Below, piece after piece: positions 27,874 through 37,068 of a stretch of 64,000 bases of DNA. The stretch is taken from the NCBI GenBank assembly GCA_021821195.1, contig JAKACT010000002.1, positions 186,001-250,000 on the forward strand, in the 5' to 3' direction. Made by a program: the position numbers and the translations under genes. Below the pieces are notes generated by a model. That model saw only the letters and a list, made by a program, of their open reading frames with translations, had not been told where the DNA came from and did no database searches. This stretch comes from Pseudomonadota bacterium (GTDB taxonomy: Bacteria; Pseudomonadota; Gammaproteobacteria; Xanthomonadales; Xanthomonadaceae). Position 1 is the first letter of the stretch. Each line of letters opens with the position of its first letter.

Positions 27874-28175
27874 CCCAGCCTCCCCATCGCCAGCACCGGC
27901 TCGATCCACCAGCGCACCTCCTGCGCATCCACCTGCCCGCGCAGCGCCGCCAGCACGATGTCCACCTGCGCCCGCGGCAGCAACATCCACAGCACCCGCC
28001 GCTGCACCCGGCCGTGCACCTGCTCGGCGGCCGAGGCGGTGCTGAAGTCGCTGGAATGGCCTTCGGCATGCAGCAGGGTGAAGCCGGGCAGGCCGGCCCC
28101 GGCCACCAGCGCTTCGGTCAGCGCGGTTTCCAGCCGCGGCGGGAACACCAGGCTCAATCGCACCAGATCGTTCAT
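27870..28175 (-). CDS. DUF3240 family protein (metal-efflux operon accessory)
   Basis: 101 aa, no signal peptide or helix for the membrane; probably cytoplasmic with a ferredoxin-like, PII-like fold. Sequence features include LVFPPRLETALTEALVAG, the loop with a His pair (HAEGHSSDFS) and QRRVLWMLLPRAQVDIVLAALRG. DUF3240 proteins are found in RND metal-efflux operons and may sense metal or nucleotide; this role is not established. It overlaps the pump gene before it and the channel gene after it by 4 nt each (ATGA). Confidence 0.85.
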   Translation of the reverse strand: MNDLVRLSLVFPPRLETALTEALVAGAGLPGFTLLHAEGHSSDFSTASAAEQVHGRVQRRVLWMLLPRAQVDIVLAALRGQVDAQEVRWWIEPVLAMGRLG

Positions 28176-31100
28176 GCGCGCTCCTTCGAGGGTTCGATGC
28201 CATAGCGCTGGTACAGGATCGGCAGCAGCAGCAGGGTCAGCGCGGTGGAGGTCACCAGCCCGCCGATCACCACGATGGCGAGCGGGCGCTGGATCTCGGA
28301 CCCCGGTCCGCTGGCCAGCAGCAGCGGCACCAGTCCGAGCGCGGTGATGCTGGCGGTCATCAGCACCGGCCGCACGCGTTGCAGCGCGCCACGCCGCACC
28401 ACCTCGGCGATCTCCAGCCCGGTGTCGTGCAGCTGGTTGAAGCAGGTCACCAGCACCAGCCCGTTGAGGACGGCGATGCCAAGCAGGGCGATGAAGCCGA
28501 CCGAGGCCGGCACCGACAGGTATTCGCCCGACAGCCACAGCGCCATCAGGCCGCCGACCAGCGCGAACGGGATGTTGCCGAGGATCAGCAGCGCCTGCCG
28601 CAGCGAGCCGAAGCTCAGGAACAGCACCACGAAGATCGCCGCCAGCGCGACCGGCACCACCAGTCCCAGCCTTGCGGCGGCGCGCTGCTGGTTCTCGAAC
28701 TGGCCGCCCCATTCCATCCGGTAACCGGGCGGCAGCTTGACCGCGGTGGCCAGCGCCGCCTTGGCTTCCTCGACGAAGCCGACCAGGTCGCGGCCGTCCA
28801 CGTTCGACTGCACCAGCGCATAGCGCGACCCCTGTTCGCGGCCCACCTTGACCGGGCCGTTGCCGGCCTTGAGGGTGGCGATCGCGGACAGCGGGATGTC
28901 GCCGCCACCGGGCAGGGCGACGCGCAGGGTGCGGAAACGCTGCGCCGACATCCGCACCTCGTCGCCGCCGCGCACCAGGATCGGCGTGCGCCGGCCGGGT
29001 TCGATCACGGTGCCGGCCGGCATGCCGTCGATCTGCGCGCGCAGCTCGTCCTGCACGTCGGCCACCGCCAGCCCGTTGCGACCGGCCGCCACCGGGTCGA
29101 CCACCACCTGCAGGTAGTCCACGCCCTCGGTGGTCTGGGTGAGGATGTCCTGCGCGCCGGGCACCTTCTCCAGCGCGACCGCGGTCTGGTGCGCCAGCGT
29201 GCCGAGGGTGGCGAGGTCGGGGCCGAAGATCTTGATGGCGAGGTCGCCGCGGCTGCCGGTGAGCATTTCCGAGACGCGCATCTCGATCGGCTGGGTGAAG
29301 CCGATGTCCATGCCGGGGAACCCGTGCAGCACCTTGCGGATCTCCTCCGCCAGCCAGGCCTTGTCCGGGTTGCGCCACTGCGCCTTGGGCTTGAGCTTGA
29401 GGAACATGTCGGTTTCGTTCAGGCCCATCGGGTCGAGGCCCAGTTCGTCCGAACCCACCCGCGCCACCACGTGGTCGACCTCCGGCACCTTCGCCTTGAT
29501 CGCGCGCCCGACCGCCAGGTCCAGCTCGGCGGAACGCTGCAGCGAGATCGCCGGCGACTTGGCGATCTGCACCAGGATGTCGCCTTCGTCCATGGTCGGC
29601 ATGAAGCTCTTGCCGACCCCGAGGTAGGCCGCCACGCCCAGCACCAGCGCCACCAAGGCGGGCACCAGCGCGCGCCTGGGCCGCGCCAGCACGGCGTCCA
29701 GCAGCGGCCGGTAGATGCGGTCCACCTGGCGCATCAGCCACGGTGTGTGTTCCACGTGCGAACGCAGCAGGAACGAGGCCAGCACCGGGATCAGGGTCAG
29801 CGACAGCAGCAGCGAGGCACCCAGCGCAAACACGATCGTCAACGCCACCGGCCCGAACAGCTTGCCCTCCAGCCCTTCCAGGGTGAGCAGCGGCAGGAAG
29901 GTCAGGGCAATGATCAGCATGCCCGCGGCCACCGGCGTGGCCACCTCGCGGGTGGCATCGAACACCCGGTGCAGGCGCGGCAGGTGCGCGCCGCGTGCAT
30001 CCGGCTGCAGGCGGGTCACGGTGTTTTCCACCACCACCACCGCCGCGTCCACCAGCATGCCGATGGCGATCGCCAGCCCGCCCAGGCTCATCAGGTTGGC
30101 GCTCTGGCCGGTCAGCCGCATCAGCAGGAAGGTGAACAGCGCCGCCAGCGGCAGCATCAGCGACACCACCAGCGCCGCGCGCAGCTCGCCCAGGAACAGC
30201 AGCAGCAGCACCACCACCAGCACGGTGGCTTCCAGCAGCGCGTTGCGCACCGTGGCCACCGCGCGCTCGATCAGCTCGCTGCGGTTGTAGAAGGGGACGA
30301 TCTTGACGCCCGGCGGCAGGCTGGAGGCCAGCGACTGCAGCCGCGCCTCGGCCGCATGCACCAGCTTGGAGGCGTCCACGCCGCGCAGCGCGACCACGAT
30401 CCCCTGCACAGCCTCACCCTTGCCGTCGCGGGTCACCGCGCCATAGCGGGTCATCGCCTCGGTGCGCACGCGCGCCACGTCGCGCACCCGCACCGGCGGC
30501 ATACCGGGCTTCAGCACCACGTTGCCGATGTCGTCTGCATTCGCCAGCGCGCCTTCCACGCGCACGATCAGCGCGTTCTCGCCGGCCTGCAGGCGGCCGG
30601 CGCCGTCGTTGCGGTTGTTGCGTTCCAGCGCCTGCACCAGGTCGTCCAGATGCAGGCCGTTGGCCAGCAGGCGGGCGCGGTCCGGCACCACCACGAAGGC
30701 ACGCGCGTGGCCGCCCAGCACGTTGACGTCGGCCACGCCGGGCACGGTGCGCAGGGCCGGGCGGATGGTCCAGTCGAGCAGGGTGCGCTTTTCCTGCAGG
30801 TCCAGGCCGCCGCCCTCGATGGTGAACATCAGCACGTCCGACAGCGGCGTGGCGATCGGCGCCAACCCGCCGCCGACGCCCGCCGGCAGCACGTCGACGA
30901 CGTTGCCGTAGCGCTCCGCCACCTGCTGGCGCGCCCAGTAGATGTCGGTGCCTTCCTTGAAGTCCAGGGTGATGTCGGCGATCGCGTACTTCGCGGTCGA
31001 GCGCAGCATCACCGCGTCGGGCACGCCCAACAGCTCCATCTCCAGCGGCGCCACCACCCGGCTTTCCACTTCCTCCGGGGTCATGCCCGGCGCCTTCAGG

Positions 31101-31249
31101 ATCAGCTTGACCTGGGTGGGCGAAATGTCGGGGTAGGCATCGATGGGCAGCTGCAGGTAGGCGCGCAGGCCGAAACCAGCCAGCACCAGCACCGCCAGCA
31201 GCACCATCAAGCGCTGGCGCAGGGAAAACGCGATCAGCCGTTGCAGCAT
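28172..31249 (-). CDS. CzcA/CusA-family heavy-metal RND efflux pump
   Basis: 1025 aa inner-membrane proton/metal antiporter. Twelve predicted helices with two large periplasmic loops, starting LIAFSLRQRLMVLLAVLVLAG. Signature segments: YPDISPTQVKL, PLEMELLGVPDAV, AIGMLVDAAVVVVENTV in helix 4, GKSFMPTMDEGDILVQ, and LDPMGLNETDMFLKLKPKAQW, the last resembling CzcA/CnrA divalent-metal pumps more than CusA. The helix 4 sequence is closer to CusA, so metal choice (Co/Zn/Cd/Ni versus Cu/Ag) is left open. The frame opens 58 codons earlier over the adaptor gene; MLQRLIAF at 31249, just past the adaptor stop, is the real start. Confidence 0.94.
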   Translation of the reverse strand: MLQRLIAFSLRQRLMVLLAVLVLAGFGLRAYLQLPIDAYPDISPTQVKLILKAPGMTPEEVESRVVAPLEMELLGVPDAVMLRSTAKYAIADITLDFKEGTDIYWARQQVAERYGNVVDVLPAGVGGGLAPIATPLSDVLMFTIEGGGLDLQEKRTLLDWTIRPALRTVPGVADVNVLGGHARAFVVVPDRARLLANGLHLDDLVQALERNNRNDGAGRLQAGENALIVRVEGALANADDIGNVVLKPGMPPVRVRDVARVRTEAMTRYGAVTRDGKGEAVQGIVVALRGVDASKLVHAAEARLQSLASSLPPGVKIVPFYNRSELIERAVATVRNALLEATVLVVVLLLLFLGELRAALVVSLMLPLAALFTFLLMRLTGQSANLMSLGGLAIAIGMLVDAAVVVVENTVTRLQPDARGAHLPRLHRVFDATREVATPVAAGMLIIALTFLPLLTLEGLEGKLFGPVALTIVFALGASLLLSLTLIPVLASFLLRSHVEHTPWLMRQVDRIYRPLLDAVLARPRRALVPALVALVLGVAAYLGVGKSFMPTMDEGDILVQIAKSPAISLQRSAELDLAVGRAIKAKVPEVDHVVARVGSDELGLDPMGLNETDMFLKLKPKAQWRNPDKAWLAEEIRKVLHGFPGMDIGFTQPIEMRVSEMLTGSRGDLAIKIFGPDLATLGTLAHQTAVALEKVPGAQDILTQTTEGVDYLQVVVDPVAAGRNGLAVADVQDELRAQIDGMPAGTVIEPGRRTPILVRGGDEVRMSAQRFRTLRVALPGGGDIPLSAIATLKAGNGPVKVGREQGSRYALVQSNVDGRDLVGFVEEAKAALATAVKLPPGYRMEWGGQFENQQRAAARLGLVVPVALAAIFVVLFLSFGSLRQALLILGNIPFALVGGLMALWLSGEYLSVPASVGFIALLGIAVLNGLVLVTCFNQLHDTGLEIAEVVRRGALQRVRPVLMTASITALGLVPLLLASGPGSEIQRPLAIVVIGGLVTSTALTLLLLPILYQRYGIEPSKERA

Positions 31250-31253
31250 GGGC

Positions 31254-32354
31254 CTACTCCGCCGCCGCCAGGGTCTTGAGCAGGTTGGCGCCGGCGCTCG
31301 CCACCGGCAGGCCGGCGCGCAACCCTTCGCCGGTGACGACGGCGTGGCGCCCGTCGCCGCCCAGCAGGCGCACCGGCAGGCCGCGCCAGGCATCGCCTTC
31401 GAGCACGAACAGCAGGTGGCCATCGCCCGCCTGCAGCAGCGCGCCCACGGGCACCGCCACCGCGCCGGCGGGGGCCGGCAGCTGCAGGGTCACGTCCAGC
31501 TGCTGGCCCGGCAGCAGCCCGCTGCCCGCAGCCAGCTGCGCGCGCACGCGCAGGCTCTGCGCCCCGGCGTCTGCATCGCCGCCCACTGCGGCCACCGTCG
31601 CCACCGCGCCGCCGGGCAGCGCCACCGGCTGGCCGACGCGCAGCTGCGTCGCCAGTTCCACCGGCACCGCGAATTCCAGGTCCAGGCGGTCGTCGCTGGC
31701 AAGGGTGAAGGCCGCGGCCAACGCCTCCAGCGCCTGTCCCGGCGCCACCCGGCGGTGCACCACGCGGCCGGCCTGCGGGGCCAGCAGTTCGAACTCGCCG
31801 GCCGCGCCGCCGCTGGGCCGCAGCTGCGCCAGCGAAGCACCGGCCTGCTGCAGGCTGGCGCTGGCCACCTGTGCCCGCGCCCGGCTTTCCTGCGCGCGCG
31901 CGGCCGGGATCAGCCCTTCGCGCTGCAGCAGCGCGTCGCGCTGCGCCTGCTGCGCCGCCAGCCCGGATTCGGCGCGGGCCCTGGCGTAGTCGGCCTGCAC
32001 GGCCACCAGCTCGCGGCTCTGCACCCGCAGCATCGGCTGGCCGCGGCGCACGGTCTCGCCTTCGTCCACCAGCACCCGCGTCACCACCCCGGCATACGGC
32101 ATGGTCACCTGCGCGCTGGAGGCCAGCGGCACCGTGACCTCGGCCGGCAGGCCGGCCACCGGCACGCTGTCGGCGGCCACCGCCGGGGTGCGCTGGATGC
32201 CGAGGTTGGCGGTCTGCGCGGCGCTCAGGCGGATCCGGCCCTGGGCGTCGGCCTGCGGAGCGGCTTCCGTTGGCGCGGCGTCGTTGGAGGAGCCGCAGGC
32301 GGTGAGCGCCAGCAGCGCGGAGGTCAGGAGGAGGACGGCGGGAAGACGGCGCAT
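31254..32354 (-). CDS. CzcB-type periplasmic adaptor (membrane fusion lipoprotein)
   Basis: 366 aa. Signal peptide with lipobox LTAC (Cys20). Order of parts: Gly/Ser-poor linker, lipoyl-like half motif VTMPYAGVVTRVLVDEGETVRRGQPM, helical hairpin (about residues 115-175), second half motif LLAPQAGRVVHRRVAPGQALEA, then beta-barrel and membrane-proximal domains. It links the RND pump to the outer-membrane channel. It lacks the extra C-terminal metal-binding extension of some CusB/CzcB proteins. The pump gene begins 4 bp after its stop. A 99-bp gap separates it from the sensor kinase, so it could have its own promoter. Confidence 0.92.
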   Translation of the reverse strand: MRRLPAVLLLTSALLALTACGSSNDAAPTEAAPQADAQGRIRLSAAQTANLGIQRTPAVAADSVPVAGLPAEVTVPLASSAQVTMPYAGVVTRVLVDEGETVRRGQPMLRVQSRELVAVQADYARARAESGLAAQQAQRDALLQREGLIPAARAQESRARAQVASASLQQAGASLAQLRPSGGAAGEFELLAPQAGRVVHRRVAPGQALEALAAAFTLASDDRLDLEFAVPVELATQLRVGQPVALPGGAVATVAAVGGDADAGAQSLRVRAQLAAGSGLLPGQQLDVTLQLPAPAGAVAVPVGALLQAGDGHLLFVLEGDAWRGLPVRLLGGDGRHAVVTGEGLRAGLPVASAGANLLKTLAAAE

Positions 32355-32452
32355 GGCGATGACGGAGTCAGGCGGATGGCCGAAGTCTGAATACGCAAAC
32401 TTTCGCCACGCTTAAGGAGCGCCGGAACGCCCACCGGCTGCCCGAACCGCTT

Positions 32453-33796
32453 CTACAGCGCCGGGATCGGCCCCAGCGCGGCCTGCAGCTCGCCGCCTTC
32501 GAGGGTGAACTGCAGCTGCAGGCCCAGCGCGGTGGCCATCGCCCGCGCCAGCGCCAGCCCCAGACCGGCGTGGCGCGGGTCGGTCTCGCGGTCGCCACGC
32601 CAGTGGCGCTCACCGAAGCGGGCCAGGTCGGCTTCGGCCAGCCCGGAGGCGCGGTTGCGCAATTGCAGCCACCAGCCCTGCGGCGTCCGCACCAGCGCCA
32701 GTTGCACCGGCACCCCGGGATCGCCGTATTCCAGCGCGTTCTGCAGCAGGTTGCTGGCAACCCGCTCCAGCATCCCTGCATCGCAGACCGCCCAGGCTTC
32801 CACCGGCAGCTGCAGGTGCAGTCGTTCCGCTGGCCAACCATTGCCGCCGCCGGCCAGCTGGCGCAACAGCGCGGCCATGTCCAGCGGATCGGCCTGCGGC
32901 GCTTCCTGCCCGGATTCGAAACGGGCCAGCGCCAGCAGCGCCTCGATGCCGCGCTGCATGCGCGCGTTGGTGTCGCGCACGCTGGCCAAGGCCTGGCGCA
33001 GCGCGGCCGGGTCATCATGGCGCTGCGCCAGTTCGGTCACCGCGGCGATTTCCGCCACCGGGGTGCGCAGTTCGTGGGCCACGCTGCGCGAGAAACTGCG
33101 CTCGCGCCCGGCCATTGCCCACGAGCGGCGCAGGGCTTCCTGCGCGGCCTCGACGAAGGGCTGAAGTTCGCGCGGGCTGCTGGCCAGTAGGCCCGGTTCC
33201 GGCGGACCATCGTGCGGCAGTCGCCGGGCCTCGCGCGCCATGTGCACGAAGGCCTGGCGCACCAACAGCAGGCATAGCAGCACCGCCAGCACGATGGCCG
33301 CCAACGTACCGGCCAGCAGCACGCCGTGCATGCGCCGCTCGGTGCGATCCCAGCTCTCGCGCTCGGTGGCCATCACCAGCCGGCCACCGGCAAACCGACC
33401 CGCCGCCAGCGGCAGCACCCGGTAATGGCCGGCGTGGCCGTCCGGCAGCAGGATGTCGCCGCGCACGCTGGCCGGCAGGCGCAGTGCGCCGTCGCCGCTG
33501 TTCATCGAGGCCGCGCGCAGGTGGCCGCCAGCGTCGTAGATGGCGAAGAAATCGGTATGCCCGGCGATGTCCCATGCCGGCAGGATGTGCGCGCGCGGGT
33601 CGTCGTCCACCTGCAGCTGCTGCACCAGCGCGGACGCACGCGACTCCACGAACTGGTCGAGCTGGCGGTACATCGCGCGGTCCACCAATACGTCCAGCAG
33701 CAGGAACAGCCCGCCCAGCAACAGGCCGATCGCCAGCACCAGCTGCCACAGCAGGCGGGTGCGCAGCGACCATCCGCGCGGGCTATTCGATGACAT
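32453..33796 (-). CDS. Sensor histidine kinase of the metal-efflux locus
   Basis: 447 aa inner-membrane kinase: helix 1 (LLWQLVLAIGLLLGGLFLLLDVL), periplasmic sensor of about 110 residues, helix 2 (LLAGTLAAIVLAVLLCLLLV), a short juxtamembrane linker and the HisKA domain with phospho-acceptor H241 in SVAHELRTPV. The N box NLLQNALEYG and the G2-like GLGLALARAMA are present, but the usual DxGxG of the G1 box is replaced by NRASGLAEADLARF, so ATP binding may be altered. It overlaps the response regulator by 14 nt and is followed by the efflux genes. Confidence 0.9.
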   Translation of the reverse strand: MSSNSPRGWSLRTRLLWQLVLAIGLLLGGLFLLLDVLVDRAMYRQLDQFVESRASALVQQLQVDDDPRAHILPAWDIAGHTDFFAIYDAGGHLRAASMNSGDGALRLPASVRGDILLPDGHAGHYRVLPLAAGRFAGGRLVMATERESWDRTERRMHGVLLAGTLAAIVLAVLLCLLLVRQAFVHMAREARRLPHDGPPEPGLLASSPRELQPFVEAAQEALRRSWAMAGRERSFSRSVAHELRTPVAEIAAVTELAQRHDDPAALRQALASVRDTNARMQRGIEALLALARFESGQEAPQADPLDMAALLRQLAGGGNGWPAERLHLQLPVEAWAVCDAGMLERVASNLLQNALEYGDPGVPVQLALVRTPQGWWLQLRNRASGLAEADLARFGERHWRGDRETDPRHAGLGLALARAMATALGLQLQFTLEGGELQAALGPIPAL

Positions 33797-34448
33797 AGCC
33801 GAAGCCGCGGCGGGTGTGGATGGGATCGGGCGCGCCAGCCTTGGCCAGCTTGCCGCGCAGGGTACTCAGGATCACTTCCACCACCTTGTCCGAGGATTCG
33901 CTGGCGCTGTCGTACAGGCGGTCGAAGATCGCCGGCCGCGACAGCACCTTGCCACGCTCGCGCAGCAGCAGTTCCAGCAGGGCGTATTCCTTCGGCGACA
34001 GCTGCAGGTCCACGCCCCGCCAGCGCGCGCGACGGGCGCCGGTGTCCACCTGCAGGCCCTCCAGCTCCAGCACGGTGTCGCCGCCGTCGCGCCCGCGCCG
34101 CGCCAGTGCGCGCACCCGCGCCTGCAGTTCGTCCAGCGCAAAGGGTTTCACCAGGTAGTCGTCGGCGCCGGCATCCAGCGCGGCCACCCGGTCGGCGACG
34201 GTGTCGCGCGCCGACAGCATCAGCACCCGCGCGCGCGCGCCGGAACCACGCAGCGCCTTCAGCACCTGCAGGCCGTCGCGCCGCGGCAGCATCCAGTCCA
34301 GTACCAGCAGGTCGTAGTCATGGCCGGCGAGGAAGGCGATGGCCTGCTCGCCGTCGGCGGCGTGGTCGCAGGCGTGGCCGTCCTGCTCCAGCGTAGCCTG
34401 CAGGCTGGCGGCCAGGGTCGGCGAATCCTCGACGATCAGCAGGCGCAT
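33783..34448 (-). CDS. OmpR/CzcR-family response regulator
   Basis: 221 aa. Receiver domain with acidic pair E7-D8, phospho-acceptor D51 in LLVLDWMLPRRDG, switch region MLSARDT and Lys in DYLVKPF; winged-helix DNA-binding domain from about residue 125 with LSPKEYALLELLLRERGKVL and VVEVILSTLRGKL, ending RRGFGYVIE. It would activate the efflux genes on metal stress sensed by the overlapping kinase. No OmpR-type box could be assigned with confidence. It is the first gene of a six-gene same-strand unit. Confidence 0.93.
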   Translation of the reverse strand: MRLLIVEDSPTLAASLQATLEQDGHACDHAADGEQAIAFLAGHDYDLLVLDWMLPRRDGLQVLKALRGSGARARVLMLSARDTVADRVAALDAGADDYLVKPFALDELQARVRALARRGRDGGDTVLELEGLQVDTGARRARWRGVDLQLSPKEYALLELLLRERGKVLSRPAIFDRLYDSASESSDKVVEVILSTLRGKLAKAGAPDPIHTRRGFGYVIE

Positions 34449-34537
34449 CGCCGGCGCATCCGGGGGAATTGGTGCATGGGGCTCCTTCGCATGCCGCCGG
34501 TCTTGCCGCGCATGCTAACGCCCCATCCCCATCCGGG

Positions 34538-35608
34538 TCAGCGCAACACCTGCTCCGCGTCGACCACTTCCACGCCCTGCGTCATGCCCAGCAGGGCATC
34601 GAACCACGGCTTGTGCGAGGCGCCGACCACCGCCAGCACGCGCGTACCCGGGCGTTCGCGGAAGGCCGCGACCAGATGGCCGAGCATGTGCAGGTTGCGC
34701 GCGTCCCAGCCGGCCACGTACTGGCGGCCGAAATGCTGCGGCGACGGATCGCGCAGGGCCTGGCCGAAGTCCGCATCCACGGTAGGCCGCAGGTAGGCCG
34801 GCGCATTGATTGCCCGATAGGTCCCGATCAGGTCGCCGCGCGCGCGCAGCCCGGCGATGTGGTCCTGTGCCTGCTTCGCGGTCTCGCTGGCGCCGGCCCA
34901 CGCCTGCCGGATCGCCTGCTCGAACGCTGCCTCGTCGCGGATGTCGAGGTTGTCGCCAACGTGGTCGTCCACCGCATGCAGGCGCTGCAAGTCGAGGCGC
35001 GCTGCAAGCCGCGCCGCGAGCTGGTAGTTCTCGTTGGGGTTGGCCTCGCGCTTGCGCAGGGCCTGCACCAGCGCCTCGTCGAGGCCGTCGCCGGCACGGC
35101 GCTCGGCCTCCGGCAGCTGCCACCACTGCACCAGCGCCGATGCCGGTTCACCGACGGCCAGGAAGACCGATGCCAGCCGCCTGCGCTGCGCGGGCGTCGG
35201 CTGCGCCGGCCAGTCGCGCAGCGCCGCATCCATCGCGTCCAGCGCGGCCGGGCCGTCCAGCCCGGTGGCGGCACGGGCGGCCGCCACGTCCGGGCAGTAG
35301 TCCATGACCTGCCGGTAGATCGCGCGCCGGCGCAGCAGCTCGCAGGTTTCGCCGGACAGGGCCTCGATGGTGATGATTTCGGGCCGGTACGCGGCCAGCC
35401 GCTGCAACACCGGTTCCAGCGTCGCCGGGTCGAACGCGGCCGCCCCGCCTTGCGAAAGATGCACCGACCCCAGCACCAGCACCCGGGTCGGCGGGCCGGG
35501 CATCGCCGTATCCAGCGTCGACAGGTCCACCCGCTGCGCCGCGACCGGCGCGCTGCCCGCGCCCGCCAATGCCAGCGCCAGCAGCGCCGCCGTGATCCGT
35601 CCCGTCAT
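34538..35608 (-). CDS. DUF5694 (TraB/Tiki-like) secreted protein
   Basis: 356 aa with a signal peptide (RITAALLALALAGAGSAPVAAQ). The DUF5694 hallmarks are the first strand VLVLGSVHLSQ, the IITIEALSGETCE segment and a late VLAVVGASHKPWFDALL with the paired His. These resemble the catalytic GxxH sites of the TraB/Tiki/EreA-like superfamily, so a hydrolase, perhaps metal-dependent, is possible, but no activity is established. It stands alone between the efflux regulator and rlmI on the minus strand. Confidence 0.82.
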   Translation of the reverse strand: MTGRITAALLALALAGAGSAPVAAQRVDLSTLDTAMPGPPTRVLVLGSVHLSQGGAAAFDPATLEPVLQRLAAYRPEIITIEALSGETCELLRRRAIYRQVMDYCPDVAAARAATGLDGPAALDAMDAALRDWPAQPTPAQRRRLASVFLAVGEPASALVQWWQLPEAERRAGDGLDEALVQALRKREANPNENYQLAARLAARLDLQRLHAVDDHVGDNLDIRDEAAFEQAIRQAWAGASETAKQAQDHIAGLRARGDLIGTYRAINAPAYLRPTVDADFGQALRDPSPQHFGRQYVAGWDARNLHMLGHLVAAFRERPGTRVLAVVGASHKPWFDALLGMTQGVEVVDAEQVLR

Positions 35609-35672
35609 CTGTAGCCCCGCGCGATTGGAGATGCGGGGTGCGATGCGCGGAACGCCGGCAGGGTTGAAAGGC

Positions 35673-36842
35673 TCAGTCCAGCACGCGGCAGAACACCGCC
35701 TTTAGGTAGCGCGATTCCGGCACCTGCGCCAGCCACGGGTGGTCCGGGCCGGCGCCAGCGACCTTCAGCACCTGCACGGTGCGGCCTGCGTAGAAGGCGG
35801 CGCGGCGCAGCATGTCGAGGAACTGCTCCTCGCTGACCAGGCCGGTGCAGCTGAAGGTGGCAAACAGCCCGCCGGGCTTGACCACGCCCAGCGCCAGCTT
35901 GTTCATGTCAAGGTACTTCTTCAGCGCGTTGATGACCTGCTCGCGGTCGCGGGTCATCTTGGCCGGGTCGAGGATGACCACGTCGAACTGTTCGCCGGCC
36001 GCCGCGGCATCGCGCAGCCACGGGAAGATGTCGGCCTGCACGAAGCGCGGCTTGACGTGATTCAGATACGCGTTCTGCTTCGCGATCTCGATCACCGCCG
36101 GGTCGATGTCGATGCCCACTACCTCGCTGGCGCCGCGCGCCGCCGCATACACGCCGAAGCCGCCGGTGTTGCAGCACAGGTCGAGCACGCGCTTGCCCGC
36201 CACCTGCTGGCTCAGCCACTGGCGGTTCTCGCGCTGGTCGGCGAAGAAGCCGGTCTTGTGCGCGCCGGCCGGATCGGCGCGGAACTTGATGCCGTGTTCG
36301 GTGACGATGGCGGGCTCGGTGCCCTGGGTGTCCTTGTAGTCGAAGCTTTCCTGCTTCTGCACGTGCTCGTCGGCGAAGCTGTGGAAGCGGCAGCCGGGGA
36401 AGTGCTCGCGCAGCGCATCGAAGATGATGCTGCGGTGGCGCCATGCGCCGGCGCTGAAGAACTCGACCACCAGCAAGTCGTCGTAGCGGTCCACCACCAG
36501 CCCGCTGATGCCGTCGCCCTCGCTGTGGACCACGCGCCAGGCATTGGAGACCTCGTCCAGCCTGAGGATCTCGCGGCGCAGCTGGATCGCCTCGCCGATC
36601 TTGCGCACGAACCAAGCGGCGTCCACCGCCACGTCGGGGTCGCGCTCCAGCATCCGCAAGGCGATCCGCGAATGGCCGTTGTAGAAGCCGCGGCCAATCC
36701 AGGTACCGTCCACCCCGACCACGTCGACAATGCTGCCGGGCTTGGGCCGCTGCGCGGGCTTCTCCACCAGCCGCTGGAAGATCCACGGGTGGGTGGAATT
36801 CCAGGCGTTCTTGAGCTGGACAACGGGCAGGGGTTCGGCCAT
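35673..36842 (-). CDS. rlmI: 23S rRNA m5C methyltransferase, RlmI family
   Basis: 389 aa cytoplasmic SAM-dependent methyltransferase. The N-terminal PUA domain (LKNAWNSTHPWIFQRLVE, then IVDVVGVDGTWIGRGFYN) is followed by the RlmI middle domain and the Rossmann methyltransferase with VLDLCCNTGGFGVYAA, GIDIDPAVIEIA and VVILDPAKM, plus the catalytic-type Cys segment FATFSCTGLV. It modifies C1962 of 23S rRNA in E. coli. ATG 36842 is chosen; a GTG at 36854 in the same frame is the alternative. It is divergent from terC across the riboswitch region. Confidence 0.93.
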   Translation of the reverse strand: MAEPLPVVQLKNAWNSTHPWIFQRLVEKPAQRPKPGSIVDVVGVDGTWIGRGFYNGHSRIALRMLERDPDVAVDAAWFVRKIGEAIQLRREILRLDEVSNAWRVVHSEGDGISGLVVDRYDDLLVVEFFSAGAWRHRSIIFDALREHFPGCRFHSFADEHVQKQESFDYKDTQGTEPAIVTEHGIKFRADPAGAHKTGFFADQRENRQWLSQQVAGKRVLDLCCNTGGFGVYAAARGASEVVGIDIDPAVIEIAKQNAYLNHVKPRFVQADIFPWLRDAAAAGEQFDVVILDPAKMTRDREQVINALKKYLDMNKLALGVVKPGGLFATFSCTGLVSEEQFLDMLRRAAFYAGRTVQVLKVAGAGPDHPWLAQVPESRYLKAVFCRVLD

Positions 36843-36887
36843 GGCGGCGTTCACGCGGTTTTACGGGGGTCTGCTATTGTCTCCCAA

Positions 36888-37063
36888 GAAGGGGAGTAAC
36901 TCCGCGTGCGGTCGTCGTCATTACGGGCAGGTTGTCTTTCGACAGCAGCCCCGGCGCCGCAGCTGGCCACCGGCCAGTGAGTGAGACCTTCGCCGAACGG
37001 CGAAGCGCGCTTCCTTTCCATGCGTCCCTGCATGGACGCCTCCGCCGGTCGCAAGGCGCGGAG
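36888..37063 (+). ncRNA. yybP-ykoY (manganese) riboswitch leader of terC
   Basis: The aptamer core is recognisable: the 5' GGGGAGTAAC (36891-36900), a variable arm, and the 3' GTGAGACCTTCGCC (36981-36994). P1 pairs GAAGG (36888-36892) with CCTTC (36987-36991). The class binds Mn(II) and commonly controls TerC/Alx-type exporters, as here. The expression platform is visible: CTCCGC (37040-37045) pairs with GCGGAG (37058-37063), which contains the Shine-Dalgarno GGAG of terC, so control is probably translational, with Mn freeing the ribosome site. A second small hairpin (TCCATGC/GCATGGA, 37017-37036) lies between aptamer and platform. Confidence 0.88.
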
Positions 37064-37068
37064 CTCTC

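Noticed and set aside
28379-31279. 966-codon plus-strand frame opposite the RND pump
   Set aside because: Gln/His/Arg-rich shadow of a GC-rich gene; no recognisable domain, and the minus-strand pump is certain.
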